64,000 nt of DNA from Antedon mediterranea (taxonomy: Eukaryota; Echinodermata; Crinoidea; Comatulida; Antedonidae): the NCBI RefSeq assembly GCF_964355755.1, contig NC_092670.1, forward strand, positions 36,381,795 to 36,445,794, written 5' to 3'. The position numbers were made by a program, and so were the translations under genes. The notes beneath the pieces were generated by a model, which was given only the letters and a program-made list of their open reading frames with translations, was not told the DNA's origin and did not search any database. Of this stretch, positions 19,088 to 32,500 are shown one piece after another (the stretch's first letter is position 1; the number at the start of each line of letters is the position of its first letter).

Positions 19088-22000
19088 TTAAACGCTCATT
19101 ACAACCTGAATAAACTGGAGGAAACAAATATTTTTGTCAATAAACAAACAACACTGAAAGGTTAAATGCCACAAAGCATTTAAATTAAAGCTCTGTCTAC
19201 ACTATCAAACTAGTTTGACAAAAAAATGTGTGATATGCCCAAATATGGTAGTGATATGCCCAAATATGGTAGTGATATGACATCATCAAGTCTATATAAG
19301 GGCACATCACATTTTTTTGTCACATAAAGTTTGAATGTGAAGACAGAGCTTAAGGCACCTACTAATACTTAAAATAATTGTAATTTTAAACACTTACATC
19401 ATCATATTGGAACTGAGCATGGCCATTTCTTTGTGAATCACGCATTTGAAATGCACCTGAAAAAATATAAAACATTGCAGTTACAATCTCAAAATTGTCA
19501 GAGAATAAATATTGAAGTCAAACTCTTTTGTATTTTAAATTTACATCAATAATCTGGACACATTGGGAAAGCCTAGAGCTCTGTCTACACTATTAAACTA
19601 GTTTGACAAAACAAGTGATGTGCCCAAATATGCTAGTGATATGACATCATCAAGTCCATATAAGGGCACATCACATAAAGTTTGATAGTGTAGACAGAGC
19701 TTAAGAGTATAAAGTTTTCATTGTTGATTGTGTTTGACTTTTCTATATTTTACATTACAATAAAAATCAAATTTTTGTAAATCATACTGTGTTGTGCATT
19801 TGTTTGCAAAATGTTATGTATTATTCTTCAATATAAATAATGTTTAAACTTACTTGTGAGAGCACGAAGACGGACTACACACGAAACAAAGTCATCGAAG
19901 GTGATGCGACTGTTGGTTGAGTAACGTTTGACAAGGACACTTAGTGCTTGTGGACTGAGTGAATAGCCTATGAGAAGAATAACTTAAATGTTAGCAACAC
20001 AAATAAAATACATTCAGAATACACCCACCCAATGATGTCGAAACACACCTCTTGCACAAAATGAACTGAAGTGAGTGTTGGACATTGGACTACTGATCGT
20101 GACATCATGGTTGGAATCCTTGTCCAACTCTTGCCACATTGCTTGTATAAATATAAAATCACCCAGTTAGATCCAGACACAACTTTGCGCTGATTACTAG
20201 CTGCATTATTATGGGAGTATGTTTCCATACATGTTTGATCCAAAAAAAAAAACAAATGACAGGGGTAATAATGTGCAGCGCATTGAGAGCATACTTATAA
20301 GAATGAACAATTATTATTATTATTTTGAGGACACCATAAATAGCGAGCTTTTGATTTCTTAGAATGTAAAAATAATGTGCCATCATTGGTCGCTCGTAGA
20401 ATTCGCAAAAAAAACTGAGTTGAAGAATCACACATCCCAATGTTCCTAAAGGCACACAATGAATTAACATGACAACTATTTTCTTGAAAACGCCATATAA
20501 TAATAATACCCAATATGAGCAATATGACAATAGACAGAGTATTGTTATTGTGTCCAGTATATAATATTATAATGCAGGGTTCTCAACCAATTTGTGCCCA
20601 AAAGACATTACAGTTTACAGACAGAATTATGATTATTAGTTCCTTGTGTACAATTTTCTACACTAGATGCATTCACATTTATGATTCACCGGGCTCAGTC
20701 ATCAGCATGATTATTCATTTTGTGTAAAAGGGTGATATAGGAGTCACTATAATTGATATACTGTGGACCTACCAAAACTTGCAATAGCAGCATGCAACTC
20801 ATGTGGCTCCACTGTACCGGAACGGTCCCGGTCATATTGCATGAAGGTGGTCTTCCATTGGTTCAGACTGGACCACAATTCTTTAAATTCATTGAATCCC
20901 ATTTGACCTGACCTGTCACGCTGTGCACAAGTGGTTTAGGAAAATCATAGACATAACAGATTACATCATTATTCTTCAATGAAACCTAAGATTGAAACTG
21001 TATGTGACAACAACATGTGATGTGTCCATATGGACATGATGATGTCATAACATTACCATATTTGGGCATATCACCATCATATTTGGGCATATCACCATCA
21101 TATTTGGACATATCACTACCCTATTTGGGTACCTTGTAGGGCAATGTTAGCACCAATGACAAAGTGAAGAACTACCTGAAAATCTTGAGGCTCTCCCTCC
21201 CCCTTCCCCTCTTTTTTCAAAACACTACAGTAGATTTTCCACTGCCCCATGGTCTTATACATGAGTACATTGAATAGAAAACATCATTATATATTTTTTT
21301 TCAAAGGATACGTCAAGCATTGCAATCATGATTCTAGCAGTTTCCAGACTAAATTCTAAAAGAAAAAATAAGATTACTTTTACAGCTTCATTTTGTAAGA
21401 AAACATTGCGATTTTTAAGAGATTTTTTCCAGAAACTTTCACATTGAAAATTGAATTCTCTCATTCATTGTAATACTGCAATATCCATTCTGTGAGTTGG
21501 ATAAGACAGTGTATACTGTACTGTAACTTACGTTGATAAGTTCCACTAATACCAGACGCTGTAAGGCAGCGTTGGAGCTCATGAGCATCTATCTGCTGAT
21601 CCTGAAAAACATTAAATATAATTTATTAAATAATATATATTTATTATATAAACACATCAGGCACAGAACATGAATTCTAAACCGCCCGGTGATATACTGA
21701 AATTGAATTAATTAATTTGAAACGATCAAAGATGAGAAAATCTGTGAGAATGGGAAAAAGTCACCCCGAGAATCTAACCGGGAACCTTCTGCTTCATATG
21801 CGGATGTCCTAACCATTAGACCACTAGGACTTTCATAGTATTGTTCAAACTCTCGGTATGATATGGCGGAACAGCACTAGTTCCTTAATTGTACGCTGTG
21901 CATAATATCATATTTAATTATTGACCGTTCCTATAGAAATTACCTTCCATCTGTATATTTCTACAAGCCCATAGGGTGGTGGTTAGTAAGTGCCTAGAGA

Positions 22001-25000
22001 CCCGCAAAAGTTCTAGTAAATAGGCCTATCTACGTATGACCAGAAGGTACATTTCATCTAATACTACATGAGGCCTAAAAATATTTTTTCCTCAGTAACC
22101 TTCCTCTTTGATGCATATGCTTACGCTTGCATTTGAATATTTAAAAAATATAACGTATCTAAAATTTTAAATGAGAAAATATATGGTTAATAATGAATTC
22201 TGGCATCTTATTATGTAAATATACCGGTATTGTAACTACTTTAAACACTTACTTTTAATTGTCACAAATGTACTTATATGTATATAATATATTCATCAAT
22301 GAGAATTTAAATAAACGTGAGAAGAACTCACACAAGACAAAAAAAAAAAAATATAACACCTGAAAAAATCCTGACTTTGAGCTTGATCTTTAATGTACAC
22401 AGTTTTTTTTTGTATTTTGTACGCATCCTCTATGTACTTATATTATAAAAAACATTTAAATTGCTCTATTATTACAATATTGTAACTATTGTTATGTTAT
22501 AGGGGCCGGACTCCATAAGTAAATTTATTAAATTTTTTTAAATAAATAATTTTTTTCTAGTTCCTTCTTTCTATGTTAATACAAATATTATTATTGTTAT
22601 AATTTTATTTGAATTTAAAAAAAAGAAAGGATATAAATTTGAATTTGACATGTATGTAATGTGTTGTATGTGAAAAATAAAGAACAATTGAAAGCTAATT
22701 GAAATCTATGTTATAATAGGTAATTTGATAATTATAACTTACAGCACCGGCCACAGCTGAAAAGTATCCCCACAGTGGGTCAACCTGAAAAGAAACAAGG
22801 GAATTATTAAAAGTAGTGTAAATGTGACTTAACATTGTTGTGTAGATATAAGCTAAACTAAATTGGTTCTCTATGAAATTAGGTAATCCACTGCACACAC
22901 ACTGTAATAAATAAGCTCAAATGATGCAAGGAATTTATTAAAAGTAAATTTGTTAAATAAATAGAGTTGAAGATATAACTAAAAAAAAAATAAAATAAAA
23001 AAAAAATAGAAATAGAAATAGATATACCAAAGTCGTAGTAATTTATTCAGCAAGGTATGGTATGACCATGGAGGAAATGTACCCTACAAGGTAGTAAAAC
23101 TGTACTTTTGAAAATTGATGAAAGAGGTGCCAGTGAGCCATTATATTGAATTATTTGTGTGGATGTTACCAGTTTAACATACAGAAAGCAAATTCTATAG
23201 GACATTGTGATCAGGCTTACAGATACTGTATTATTATAACTCTGTTAGTGATGTATACTTAACACTAACAGTCTTTAAATGTAATGTGTGAATATGCATC
23301 AAGGAAATAACCTTCATGGTACAACAATAGGAAGATGAGCAATGGCCTTCTACCTAGGTCAGGTCAACCAGATTTGTGGTCTTCTGTCACCTGGATCAGG
23401 ATCTAGAAACCATCAAACCTGTGTTGAGGTGGGAAGCGAGGAAACACGTCCTAATATGCCCACAATAAATAAACATGACATACTTTGGTCGTCGCAAACC
23501 AAATGCTCTGTCTACACTATCAAACTTTATGTGACAAAAAAATGTTATGTGCCCATATAATATGGACTTTTCTTTGGGAATATCTACCATATTTATATTT
23601 GGGTACATTACACTTTTTTTGTCAAACTAGTTTGATAGTGTAGACAGAGTTTAAAATGTAGCTGTGATACCAGCTACAGGTACATGTCCTTGCTTTAAAT
23701 TCACTAATAATTTATCAACAATAACAATATGTTAATTGTTAAGTCTATTTCGTGCCAGTTTACCTGGATAAACCGACAATAGCTTCCTCTATTCGAAAAG
23801 AGGATACAATTATAAGACATTCTGTTGAGCACTCCCATCAGATTATGGTATTCTCCATAAACTAGGCATTCAAGTGGGGAACTATCCCACCCACATACCA
23901 TCATCATTTATTGAGTTGACTTGTCAGTAGGGACATTGGAAATTTTGTTTATCTATATGTAAATGGCACTTTTAATAGACTACCAACACTGCTGTTGGTT
24001 TGTGTAATTTTAAATACAAAGAAAGACATATTTTCATTCCCACCTTTTTAATTTAAAATTCCATTCCTTAGTTTTTTTTATATTAAATAATTTAATGTAT
24101 TTGTACAAATAGGGCCCTACTGTAGGCATAGAGAAGTAATAAGAGTAAAAAGTAATATAGATTCTAATCTATTCTGATAAACAATGCACTGAGCAAAAAG
24201 AATAAAATTAAAATCTGATATTAATTATCAGTGAAGGCATTCATAAATTAGTAAAGAAATGTGATATTAGTAATTGTATAGGGAAGGCAATACAATTTAT
24301 ATTATTTTATTATAACAATCAACGACAATTATAATATAAAAAAATAAAAATATAGATGCAAATTAAAATAATATTATATGCGAAACATTGATGAATTTAA
24401 ATACTTTATTTTTATTTATATTATGTTCATAGAACTGTGTGAGTGATGAACATTGAACATTGCAATTCCTTCTTAAAGAGGGTCTACTGAAGTTCATGTT
24501 TGGTTATATAAACTGTAGGCCATAATACATTTAAGAAAAGTTGGAAAATTTACCGTAGGGGGTGCTCCTGGGTAAGCAGGATATCCAGCTGGTGCCACAC
24601 CCGGATAACCAGCTGGTGCAGCACCTGGATATCCAGCTGGCGCAGCACCCGGGTAACCCTGGAACCAAGGATGGAAAACAAAAAATGAACAAGGAACATA
24701 AAGAAATAATTAACATTATTAAAATAAAGTACTGTCATCTATACCTAACCAAGTCATCAAGCCAATTTAACAACCAGGAAACTGAGATCGCCTTGCCAAT
24801 ACAATAGGAACTGGAAAAAGTCCCGATCTTTGTCTGGCTCCGACAAGTACCAACCAACAGTATATTAGGCCTACACAGTAGGCCTATCCATTTGGTTCTG
24901 TTTGGTGTAGGCTAAACCCTTTTTTTATCTCCAGAGCTCAGCATCCTGTTGTTAGATTGCCTATTGAGCTAACCTAACCAGTTTACAGCAGTGGTGAGTG

Positions 25001-25308
25001 AAAATTGTGATTATAAAACACACTCTATTATCTAATCTATTGAACCTATATATTCAAAATAAACATCATCCTAGGCTAGGCCTGCAGCATGTCGAGGCTT
25101 CCTATCGTATCTACACAACAAGTACAGTGGCTAGAGTACAGTGTAGTGAGATACAGAAGAATAAGACGACGTCTCGCGTCCCGCCGCCTAGCCTACGCCC
25201 TAGTTACTGTCCTAAATAGCTGTGACTTAGCTAGATTTTATGGATTTGTTTATAAATGTATTTAACAAAAAATGTAATTACTGCTCCTGGTTGAGTTGGA
25301 TATGCCAT
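19088..25308 (-). CDS. SRI: Sorcin-like penta-EF-hand calcium-binding protein
   Basis: Nine coding exons join to 211 aa (human sorcin 198): 25308-25282, 24658-24554, 22784-22743, 21601-21532, 21355-21312, 20920-20773, 19967-19854, 19456-19398, 19114-19088 (TAA). The N-terminus (about residues 1-45) is a Gly/Pro/Tyr-rich tail with repeated GYPGAAPA units, typical of PEF proteins. Then come [12 protein letters not shown] and five EF-hand segments, including [15 protein letters not shown] and [14 protein letters not shown], which have good loop residues. The protein ends FIQVVMSV, very close to sorcin (FIQCVMSV in human). Family members bind Ca2+, dimerise through EF5 and move to membranes. Grancalcin is the main alternative; peflin is less likely because its tail is much longer. 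The first coding exon is only 27 nt. Several introns hold MITE and SINE copies. Confidence 0.93.
19185..19353 (+). mobile_element. MITE in sorcin last intron
   Basis: TTAAAGCTCTGTCTACACTA at left, AAGACAGAGCTTAAG at right, two internal ATATGCCCAAATATGGTAGTG units. Confidence 0.88.
19574..19704 (+). mobile_element. MITE, short copy with one internal unit, sorcin intron 7
   Basis: TAGAGCTCTGTCTACACTAT to TAGTGTAGACAGAGCTTAA, only about 130 bp, one CCCAAATATGCTAGTGATATG unit. Confidence 0.88.
20058..20330 (+). mobile_element. tRNA-derived SINE, family A, in sorcin intron 6
   Basis: A degenerate tRNA-like head (GATCGTGACATCATGGTTGGAATCC region) is followed by ATAAAATCACCCAGTTAGATC, ACAACTTTGCGCTGATTACT and the tail AATGTGCAGCGCATTGAGAG, then simple ATT repeats. 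It matches the copies at 49442 and 55349. Confidence 0.75.
20997..21133 (-). mobile_element. MITE without outer ends, sorcin intron 5
   Basis: TGTGACAACAACATGTGATG, then GATGATGTCAT and four CATATCACCATCATATTTGG-type units. The terminal GTGTAGACAGAGC parts are absent. Confidence 0.75.
21730..21836 (-). mobile_element. tRNA-like sequence (SINE head or tRNA pseudogene)
   Basis: On the minus strand CCTAGTGGTCTAATGGTTAG resembles an A box (tRNA-Glu-like) and GGTTAGATTCTCGGGG, about 30 nt downstream, a B box. The arms do not fold into a good cloverleaf, so this is not called as a working tRNA. Confidence 0.5.
23502..23653 (-). mobile_element. MITE, complete copy, sorcin intron 2
   Basis: AATGCTCTGTCTACACTATC to TGATAGTGTAGACAGAGTTTA. 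The internal repeat is degraded. Confidence 0.85.
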
Positions 25309-28300
25309 AATCTAGAATACAATCAGTAGATTTGAATTTAAATGCCGATCAAATTCTCCACCAGTCTTTCACTTCCTACCGTACCTGTGCAGCAGCCTGA
25401 ATCGATCGGAGCAGGTACGGTACGGGGCGCAAATTTGCACATTTCCTAATTAAATTCATTCGGCAAAATCATTTCACAAGGACCTTTCGAATTAAATTAT
25501 TTGTTCGGCATTGTAAAAATAAAAAACATTAATTGTTTGTTATATAAAACACCTACTATTAATGAGAGGCAAGATCTAAACCATTCGAGAACGCAGCACT
25601 ACGATGTTGGATACCTAAGGGCAAGTAGAAATTATTTAAATCGATCAGGATACGGGAGAGAATTGCATTTTAGCAGGAGATGAAAATTACGCGAAATATC
25701 AGGAATCCGATCCCGATTATCTTATCGGGCAAGTAGGGAGGGAGGTTTCATTCATAAAACTTGGTGAATGCTCATACAATATTTCTTGTAATATATTTTA
25801 TTGCTAATAAAAGACATTCTGATCTCCGTTATTAAATGAATTTCTTTTTTATAACTGCATTCTGCCTAAAATTATAATTTCGTTTTTTTAATTAGGCCGA
25901 CACGCATGAAGTGTCTATCTAACGGGCCGTAATCCCGGCCGTAATGGATGATCTTCTTCTCTACATCGTGAACTGTCGAAAAACTATTCAACTAAGTAGC
26001 ATAAAAGGCGTTCGTGAATAAACTATAGGCCTCATAACGTTTTGGAAGGACCGGGTTTAGTTCCCATTTGCCGCTTATCTGTGGAAGTGTCTTTGAATAA
26101 ACCTCGCTCTTCTCCTCACACCTCAAATAAACGACCCCAACGATTATTATTTTTCCCGACCCGCAACCTGCATACACAATGCTGTATTATAGATAATTTG
26201 TATCGTATCATAGACTTCAATTTACCAAATTTTGATTCAATATTACAGTTAACATCTTATTAATTGTGTTGTAATGACGAATGCATTAAAATAGGCCTAT
26301 ATGCTATCATATTACACCCTAAAATAAACTCATTCCTTGAATAAATCCCCCTACCGAATAATAAAAACACTACGGTACTTACAATATCTATACTAGTTGA
26401 ATGCGAGCTCAAAATTGTCTTACCTTCGAATTGGAATAACGGTATATAGTTCTTCACAAACATAGAAGATAGACGTACACAGAGATCCTAGATCAGCCGG
26501 CTGCATGGCTGCAGTAGTGCCTTGTGTAATGAGGTGCAACTGTATTAATATATGTATATAATATATCAGTGCGAGTATCAGAAATATCCCAATCCCAACG
26601 ATCAATATATTTTTTTAAAAATGTTGAGGATGAGTATCAATCCGAGATCAGAACCGTACAATGGCATGCCTCTCTTGCCGATATATATAATGCACCAACT
26701 TTCAACCAAATCGGACTGGTCGTTACGGCGCCCCGTACATTATGCGAAATTAAACGGCTCAAAGCTATGTCTACACTATAAAACTAGTTTGGACAAAATC
26801 AAACTTTATGTGACAAACAAATTTTGAAGTACCGTACCCAAATATGGTACCACAGTAGTTATTTTCTCAAATATGGTAGTGATAAGACATCATCATGTCC
26901 ATATAAATATATGGAACATCGTTTTTTTTGTCGCAAAAAGTTTGATAGTGTAGACAAGGCTTTATGTTGTGACATTGTAGACCTGGTTCAGTACATCATA
27001 TCTTAGGGCGACGCTCGATTTCTTCAATTAAAAAAACAACACAAATTTCGTATAAACACAGAATTCCAATGTTTTAATGTATATAAAGCATAGCAACACC
27101 ATACAACATGGCCAGAACAATATTATTCAAATCATCACATTGTGTAAAGAAGTTATTCACTCAAATTTGCTTACAAATTACAGTAATTATATAATCATTA
27201 TCGATTAGGCCTTTACATAAATTTGTTCTATTTAAGATATTATGTTAAATGTTTTATTTTAAATGACTTTGAACCTTTTACACCAATTTCTAATAAATGC
27301 AATTATTGAGTTTTTAGCCAATATGCAGCAACAACACATCTTCAAACAATCTACTGTATTAATAGCTTGGGTGCTAATGCACTTTCGCACCACAATCTCT
27401 CGAGCTTACCAAATTGAAAACATTCACCTGCTGCGTGGCAGTGATGGTAAGTGACCGTGAAGTCTATGCCTAGTTTAGGTGCGAAACTGCAGTAGCGCTG
27501 AGATTGGCTACTACCTTATCTACTCAACATTATAATTAAAAGCTGAGCATGTTTTAGATAGTAATTCGCAATACAATATAAGAAAATTAGTTATTAATGA
27601 ACATTTACAGTATTTGTAATTATTGGAGAACATTAAGTATTGGGAATTCTATTGGAACTTTAGACAAATATCTTGCTGAATTTCATATTTTTTTTAGTTT
27701 ACAATTAAAAACCAACATTACTGTACACCGTGGATTACTTAGCGTCAACTCGCACAAATTTGTTAAATACACAATATTAGGACTGATTATGAAATACTGT
27801 ATTATTTACTGTCTCCAAAACTTTTAATTTGAAGCCATTAAGATAGGAGAGTAAAATACAACAATGTGTGTGCAAAATCAATGGCTATTATTAGCATTAT
27901 AGTAGTAGAAACGAAGAATACCCAAACTCTGAACATATTGTATATGGAATATGGCATTTCCTACATCAGATGTGCAATGTGCAAAATTTCTCGTCCTTAT
28001 TGACGGCAACTTAACCTCCGTGAAAAAAACTAATTACATAAAATTTAAAAATTTACAAACCAAACTACTTTCATACGTAAAGCAATTAATATCAGATGAT
28101 ATTAATATAAAAAAAACAACAAATTAAAATGCCTTTTTAAGGCAAAAAACATTCAACTCAACATTTATCTTCTTTTAATACAGTAATACCATATCCAAAA
28201 TAAAATTAGTATACAAAAGTAAACATACATTATTTCAATAACACGAAAAGAGCATTCAATCAATCCATAACGACAGTCAACATTATGACGTGTGCTACTG

Positions 28301-28603
28301 TACACCAATTTACAATACATAACAAGGTCTAAATTTAGGGAATTTTCAATAAATGTACAAAACAAGGAACTAAAAGTAAAATTGTCTTTAAAAATTACTA
28401 CGCATCAGTTATCTATGCAAAAGTAAAACCCATTTTTCATAATTTATAATTATTAAAGATTAAATAAGCTCGGTCATCAACTACTGTATCAGTATTGTAC
28501 AGTAGTTAGTACTAAACCCACCATTGATAATTTCTAGAATACAGCATCATAATCAATTTTCTAATAAAGGGGAAAAATCAAGTTTTAATGGTACAGTCTA
28601 AAT
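25309..28603. other. Spacer between sorcin and ZC3H10
   Basis: 3.3 kb with no recognisable coding sequence. It should contain the sorcin promoter and 5' UTR near 25.3-26 kb and the ZC3H10 3' UTR at its right end. One MITE lies at 26761-26964. Confidence 0.55.
26761..26964 (+). mobile_element. MITE, long copy
   Basis: AAAGCTATGTCTACACTATA to TAGTGTAGACAAGGCTTTA, with a second 'CAAACTTTATGTGACAAAC' segment just inside the left end and two degenerate internal units. Confidence 0.82.
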
Positions 28604-29596
28604 TTATCTGCTCATAGAACTTTGGGTAAGGGCATTGTGGATCCCCTGCGACACTATTGGGTAAGATACCATTGATGTTGGAACACTAAGAGGCACTTGG
28701 ACCTGAGGTGCCATGGCAGACCCCATTGACACTGTGGTCAGACCAGTGGTCAAGCTACTAGTAAGGCCTGCAGGTGCTAGCAGTTGATTCTGCTCAGCTA
28801 GTGCTACAGCAGTGGCATCCTGTGTGATGGCCGTGGTCTGACCTATGATCATAGCAGGGGTTGAGGGCGTTGCATGAGACAAAATCGTCGAGTTGTTCAG
28901 TGAATGAGGCGCTTGACTTTTCACAGCAGAAGCCTGCCCTCCCATTCGCTGCGTCCTCAAACAAGCGTTTTGATCGAGTAGAACTTCATTTGCCGCAGTT
29001 AAGTCAGTGACTTTCTTTTTAAGTTCTTCAACGCGCTTGCGAAGAGCATAATTTTCGTCTTCGAGTTCACGAGTGTTGTTGTCCCTACCACCGCCGCCTA
29101 TTCTATCGTAGCCATACATATCGTAACCTCCTGAATAGCGACGCCGCATGCGATCATACTCGTATTCGTCGTAGCTTGGTGGGCGATCATACGAATTCAT
29201 CATTTTCATTCTACGGCGCATTCGCTGCTCATATTCATAATCCCCTTGGCTTATGTGTCTGTACTTGCATTTCATTCCGCGAGTACAGTCTCCTTTCAAA
29301 TAATCTCGACAGATTGGGATTTCATCAGGGTCATAGGTGTTACCATGTCGGTTATCTTCAACGCCGGGAGGAAGTTTTCCCGTTTCACGGTAATATTCTT
29401 CCTCTTCTCTAGAGCAATGAATAAACTTACAATTCATGCGTCTACATTCTCTGTTCTGGTAATCGTGACAAAACACTGATACAGTCTCAGTTGGAATGTC
29501 GTTCTCAGGATGCCTATATTTGCAGTTTTTGCCGCGCGCGCACACATTGCGCAGGTAGTCGCGGCAAACATCACTGTTGTCATTATTGTCAGCCAT
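28604..29596 (-). CDS. ZC3H10: ZC3H10-like CCCH zinc-finger RNA-binding protein
   Basis: A single uninterrupted coding exon of 330 aa (human ZC3H10 is about 430). Three CCCH fingers are visible: CRDYLRNVCARGKNCKYRH (residues 11-29), CHDYQNRECRRMNCKFIH (43-60) and CRDYLKGDCTRGMKCKYRH (about 96-114). The first and third are C-x7-C-x5-C-x3-H; the second has x4 in the middle gap. A basic, Tyr/Arg-rich linker follows, then a coiled coil with regular Leu spacing (about 178-218, starting ELEDENYALRKRVEEL), then a Ser/Thr/Ala-rich tail. The family binds RNA and has been linked to microRNA processing and mitochondrial regulation in mammals; the role here is inference. The start follows directly from the first finger. 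AG sites at about 29724 and 30344 (minus strand) could end 5' UTR introns. Confidence 0.93.
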   Translation of the reverse strand: MADNNDNSDVCRDYLRNVCARGKNCKYRHPENDIPTETVSVFCHDYQNRECRRMNCKFIHCSREEEEYYRETGKLPPGVEDNRHGNTYDPDEIPICRDYLKGDCTRGMKCKYRHISQGDYEYEQRMRRRMKMMNSYDRPPSYDEYEYDRMRRRYSGGYDMYGYDRIGGGGRDNNTRELEDENYALRKRVEELKKKVTDLTAANEVLLDQNACLRTQRMGGQASAVKSQAPHSLNNSTILSHATPSTPAMIIGQTTAITQDATAVALAEQNQLLAPAGLTSSLTTGLTTVSMGSAMAPQVQVPLSVPTSMVSYPIVSQGIHNALTQSSMSR

Positions 29597-32500
29597 TCTC
29601 AGAGTTTTAAGGATTCCACAGGCGTACTATAATTGGCAGCTCAGCGCTAGCTTGCTTTGGTAATTGGCTCTGCTCGGTGACGCCGATGCTGTGTTTGCTA
29701 ACGCACGATCTTAGCTGGCGCAACTGCAAAACAGAACACAAATACGCAGCTGAAGATATGATGAATAGATATAAAATTCATTTTTATTGGGAAAGCAATA
29801 AAAAAAAATAATAGCAGGGGTGTCTTTTTTTTTTCAAAATACAATTACATACAGTAGAAAAGGAATAAAAGAGGATTTAAAATAGCTCATTTATAAACTT
29901 GATTTACATTTGAATATAAGGTAAAAAATATTTTGTTTTAAACTATGAGGTAATCTAATAAATGTTGTTTATAGAAGATTCTATCCATGATGATTGATGC
30001 GAATGCTTTGTACAATTTGTAGCGTTTTTCACAATGAAATGATCAGAAATGTAAAAAAAATGGATAAAAAAATACATGAAAACACCATTGGGATTGAAAA
30101 GAAAATGTTAAATACGCTGCCGCAAATATAGTAGTTTAAAACTTGTGTTTGATGCTTTCTATTAGTATTTGAATACCTTCTTTACAAAAAGTAAAGAGAT
30201 TGATACAGCTGTATCAATTGGTCTATATTTGCAACAGTTGACGTTCTGATAATACATTATTTACCTGGAGTAGCTTCGCATATGAGCGCACGCAGAATTA
30301 GCAATATTTGCAAGATCTTGTGGTCCCCGCAATCAAACGAAAGCAGCTGTGAAAAAAGAGAGGGTGGTCACATTTAATGTTCAGCAAAACCATTTGTACT
30401 AGTAATGTAGGCCTATACTGTACTCAAACCACCACCACATAGGAAGGGCCTACTAGAATAAAGTTTTATACAATTAATAATTATATTAATATTATTTCTT
30501 TGCTCATTTATCACATTGTGATTTAAACTGCTGTCGCCGTCTTGGCTTAAATTAAGCCTCGTTTTGAGGGTTTGCTGTTTTGCATTGAAAAGGGAGAATC
30601 AGCCGACACCGCCGGCTTGCTCGACAGAGAACGTGACTTTAGGGCCTATTGTAGACGGGTTTGATTGGCTTTTTTTGCGAGGTGGTATGTTTGACCCTGT
30701 TTGACGACGGAAAACTGTCGCTAGCCTGATAAAAATGCATAATTTCTAACTATAATTATAAACATTGAAGGCGCACAAATCTCTTTAAGCCTAGGCCTAG
30801 AGTACTACTAGTACCATGGCAAGCAGGTCTGATGGCAAGGTATATCGTTAAATGATCTCTCTCTCTGGTCCAACCCAAATCTTGAAAGCGCCCATAATAT
30901 AAAATAGTCAACCGGTAAAAAGGATTCGGTAAAAAAAGTAACAGGCTAACAACTGAGAATTAGTATAATCTTGCACTAAAATTATACAAAACAGCAACTA
31001 ATGTATTATTAAATATCTAATACGTGAAATTGCAGCCAGGAATTGTTAAAAATATACCAATTTCAGAAGATGAATTCAGATTTGTTGCCAAACGCAATCA
31101 CACACTCTACTCTTTTACACACCAGGAAATAAATGGCGTCGTCATAATATACACAGCGCCCTCTCAATCCTATGCCGCTGCTGGCGCGCGGCCCTGCTGC
31201 ATGCTGAGATCGTATGGTTAGTACCACCAAAGATCGTACACTTCGTGGCGCTATAGTATCTTTGGTTAGTACTATTTATCTTTGCCTTGGTCTAGCTTGT
31301 AGGGGCCTAGCATTTAAAAGTTTATTGTTTGCCATATTTGTCTTCCTTTTGTAAATTTGGTATCCAAAATATGATTTTTTAGATTATTTTCATTCAATCA
31401 TTTTATTAAATAGGATAGAAATCTCTTCACTTTTAAAGATCATTTTTAAGATCCTTTCAAGTTTGTTTATTTTTGTGATCCATGACAACAAAACCACCAA
31501 TCAATTAAGAAAGAAGCACGCACGTCACATTCAAGTCAATTTATCTGTCAATTTAAGGAAGAAAGGACCATCATGACAAACGAACTGAATATCCTTCTTG
31601 TATGAAGTAGGACCAAGCCTACCTTAGTACTACTGTATCTACCTAAATTTAAAGATAACAAATAACGTGAGTACAGATTTACACTAAAACAGTGATATAA
31701 TAAATATTGCTGGTATTAAAATGAATTGAATGGGAGGTAGAATAGGCCTAGCCCTAGCACTGTAGCAGCAGTAGTACTAGTAGTAGGCCCTCTAGCTAGG
31801 TCCTAGGTCTAAAGGCTAGCCTAGTAGGCCTAGGCATGGAGGTATAGTAGAATACAGGTCAACCCGTACCCATGCCAACTCGTACCCACCAACTCGTACC
31901 CAAATTTTGGCTTACTCGTACCCAAAATTTTGGCTGACCCGTACCCATCATTGGCTGACCCGTACCCATCATTGGCTAGCCCGTACCCAAGTTTAATGCT
32001 ATTTAAAGTATATTTATATTACATTTAAACCCAGTTTTATTAAATTTTTAGATACCAATCATATGTTCGATATTATAATGGCAAAAACTATTGACCTAAA
32101 AAGTATAATAATATGTACGAGTAAGCCAAATACTTGGGTACGAGTAAGCCAAATATTTAGGTACGAGTTGGCATGGGTACGGGTTGGTTTGGGTACGGGT
32201 TAGCCAAAGTGGGTACGAGTTGACCAATTATTTGGGTACGGGTTAGCCAAGTTGGGTACGAGTTGGCATGGGTACGGGTTGGTTTGGGTACGGGTTGACC
32301 AGCACCCTTTATACCTTTATGGCCTAGACTAGTCTACAGACAGGAGGAGACAGTAGTAGAGAGGCCTTTACCTCCTATATATTTGATTATTATTAATTCA
32401 ATTCAATTCAACTTAACATTTATTTTTTCCTTCAAGAAAATGAGGTAAACATAACAAATTCCAGTAAAAAGTATAACAAGTCAATTGATGATAAAAAAAA

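Noticed and set aside
21730-21836. A working tRNA-Glu gene
   Set aside because: The A and B boxes are recognisable, but the acceptor and anticodon arms do not pair well and there is no clear anticodon loop.
30816-30840. ATGGCAAGCAGGTCTGATGG followed by GT as a first coding exon of the STAND gene
   Set aside because: Joining it to the acceptor at 32759 gives an immediate stop, and the MGCGAS start in the next exon is better; it could only be untranslated leader.
31857-32303. Interstitial telomere repeat
   Set aside because: GGGTACGGGTT is not the animal telomere unit TTAGGG and the array is arranged as an inverted repeat with defined ends.
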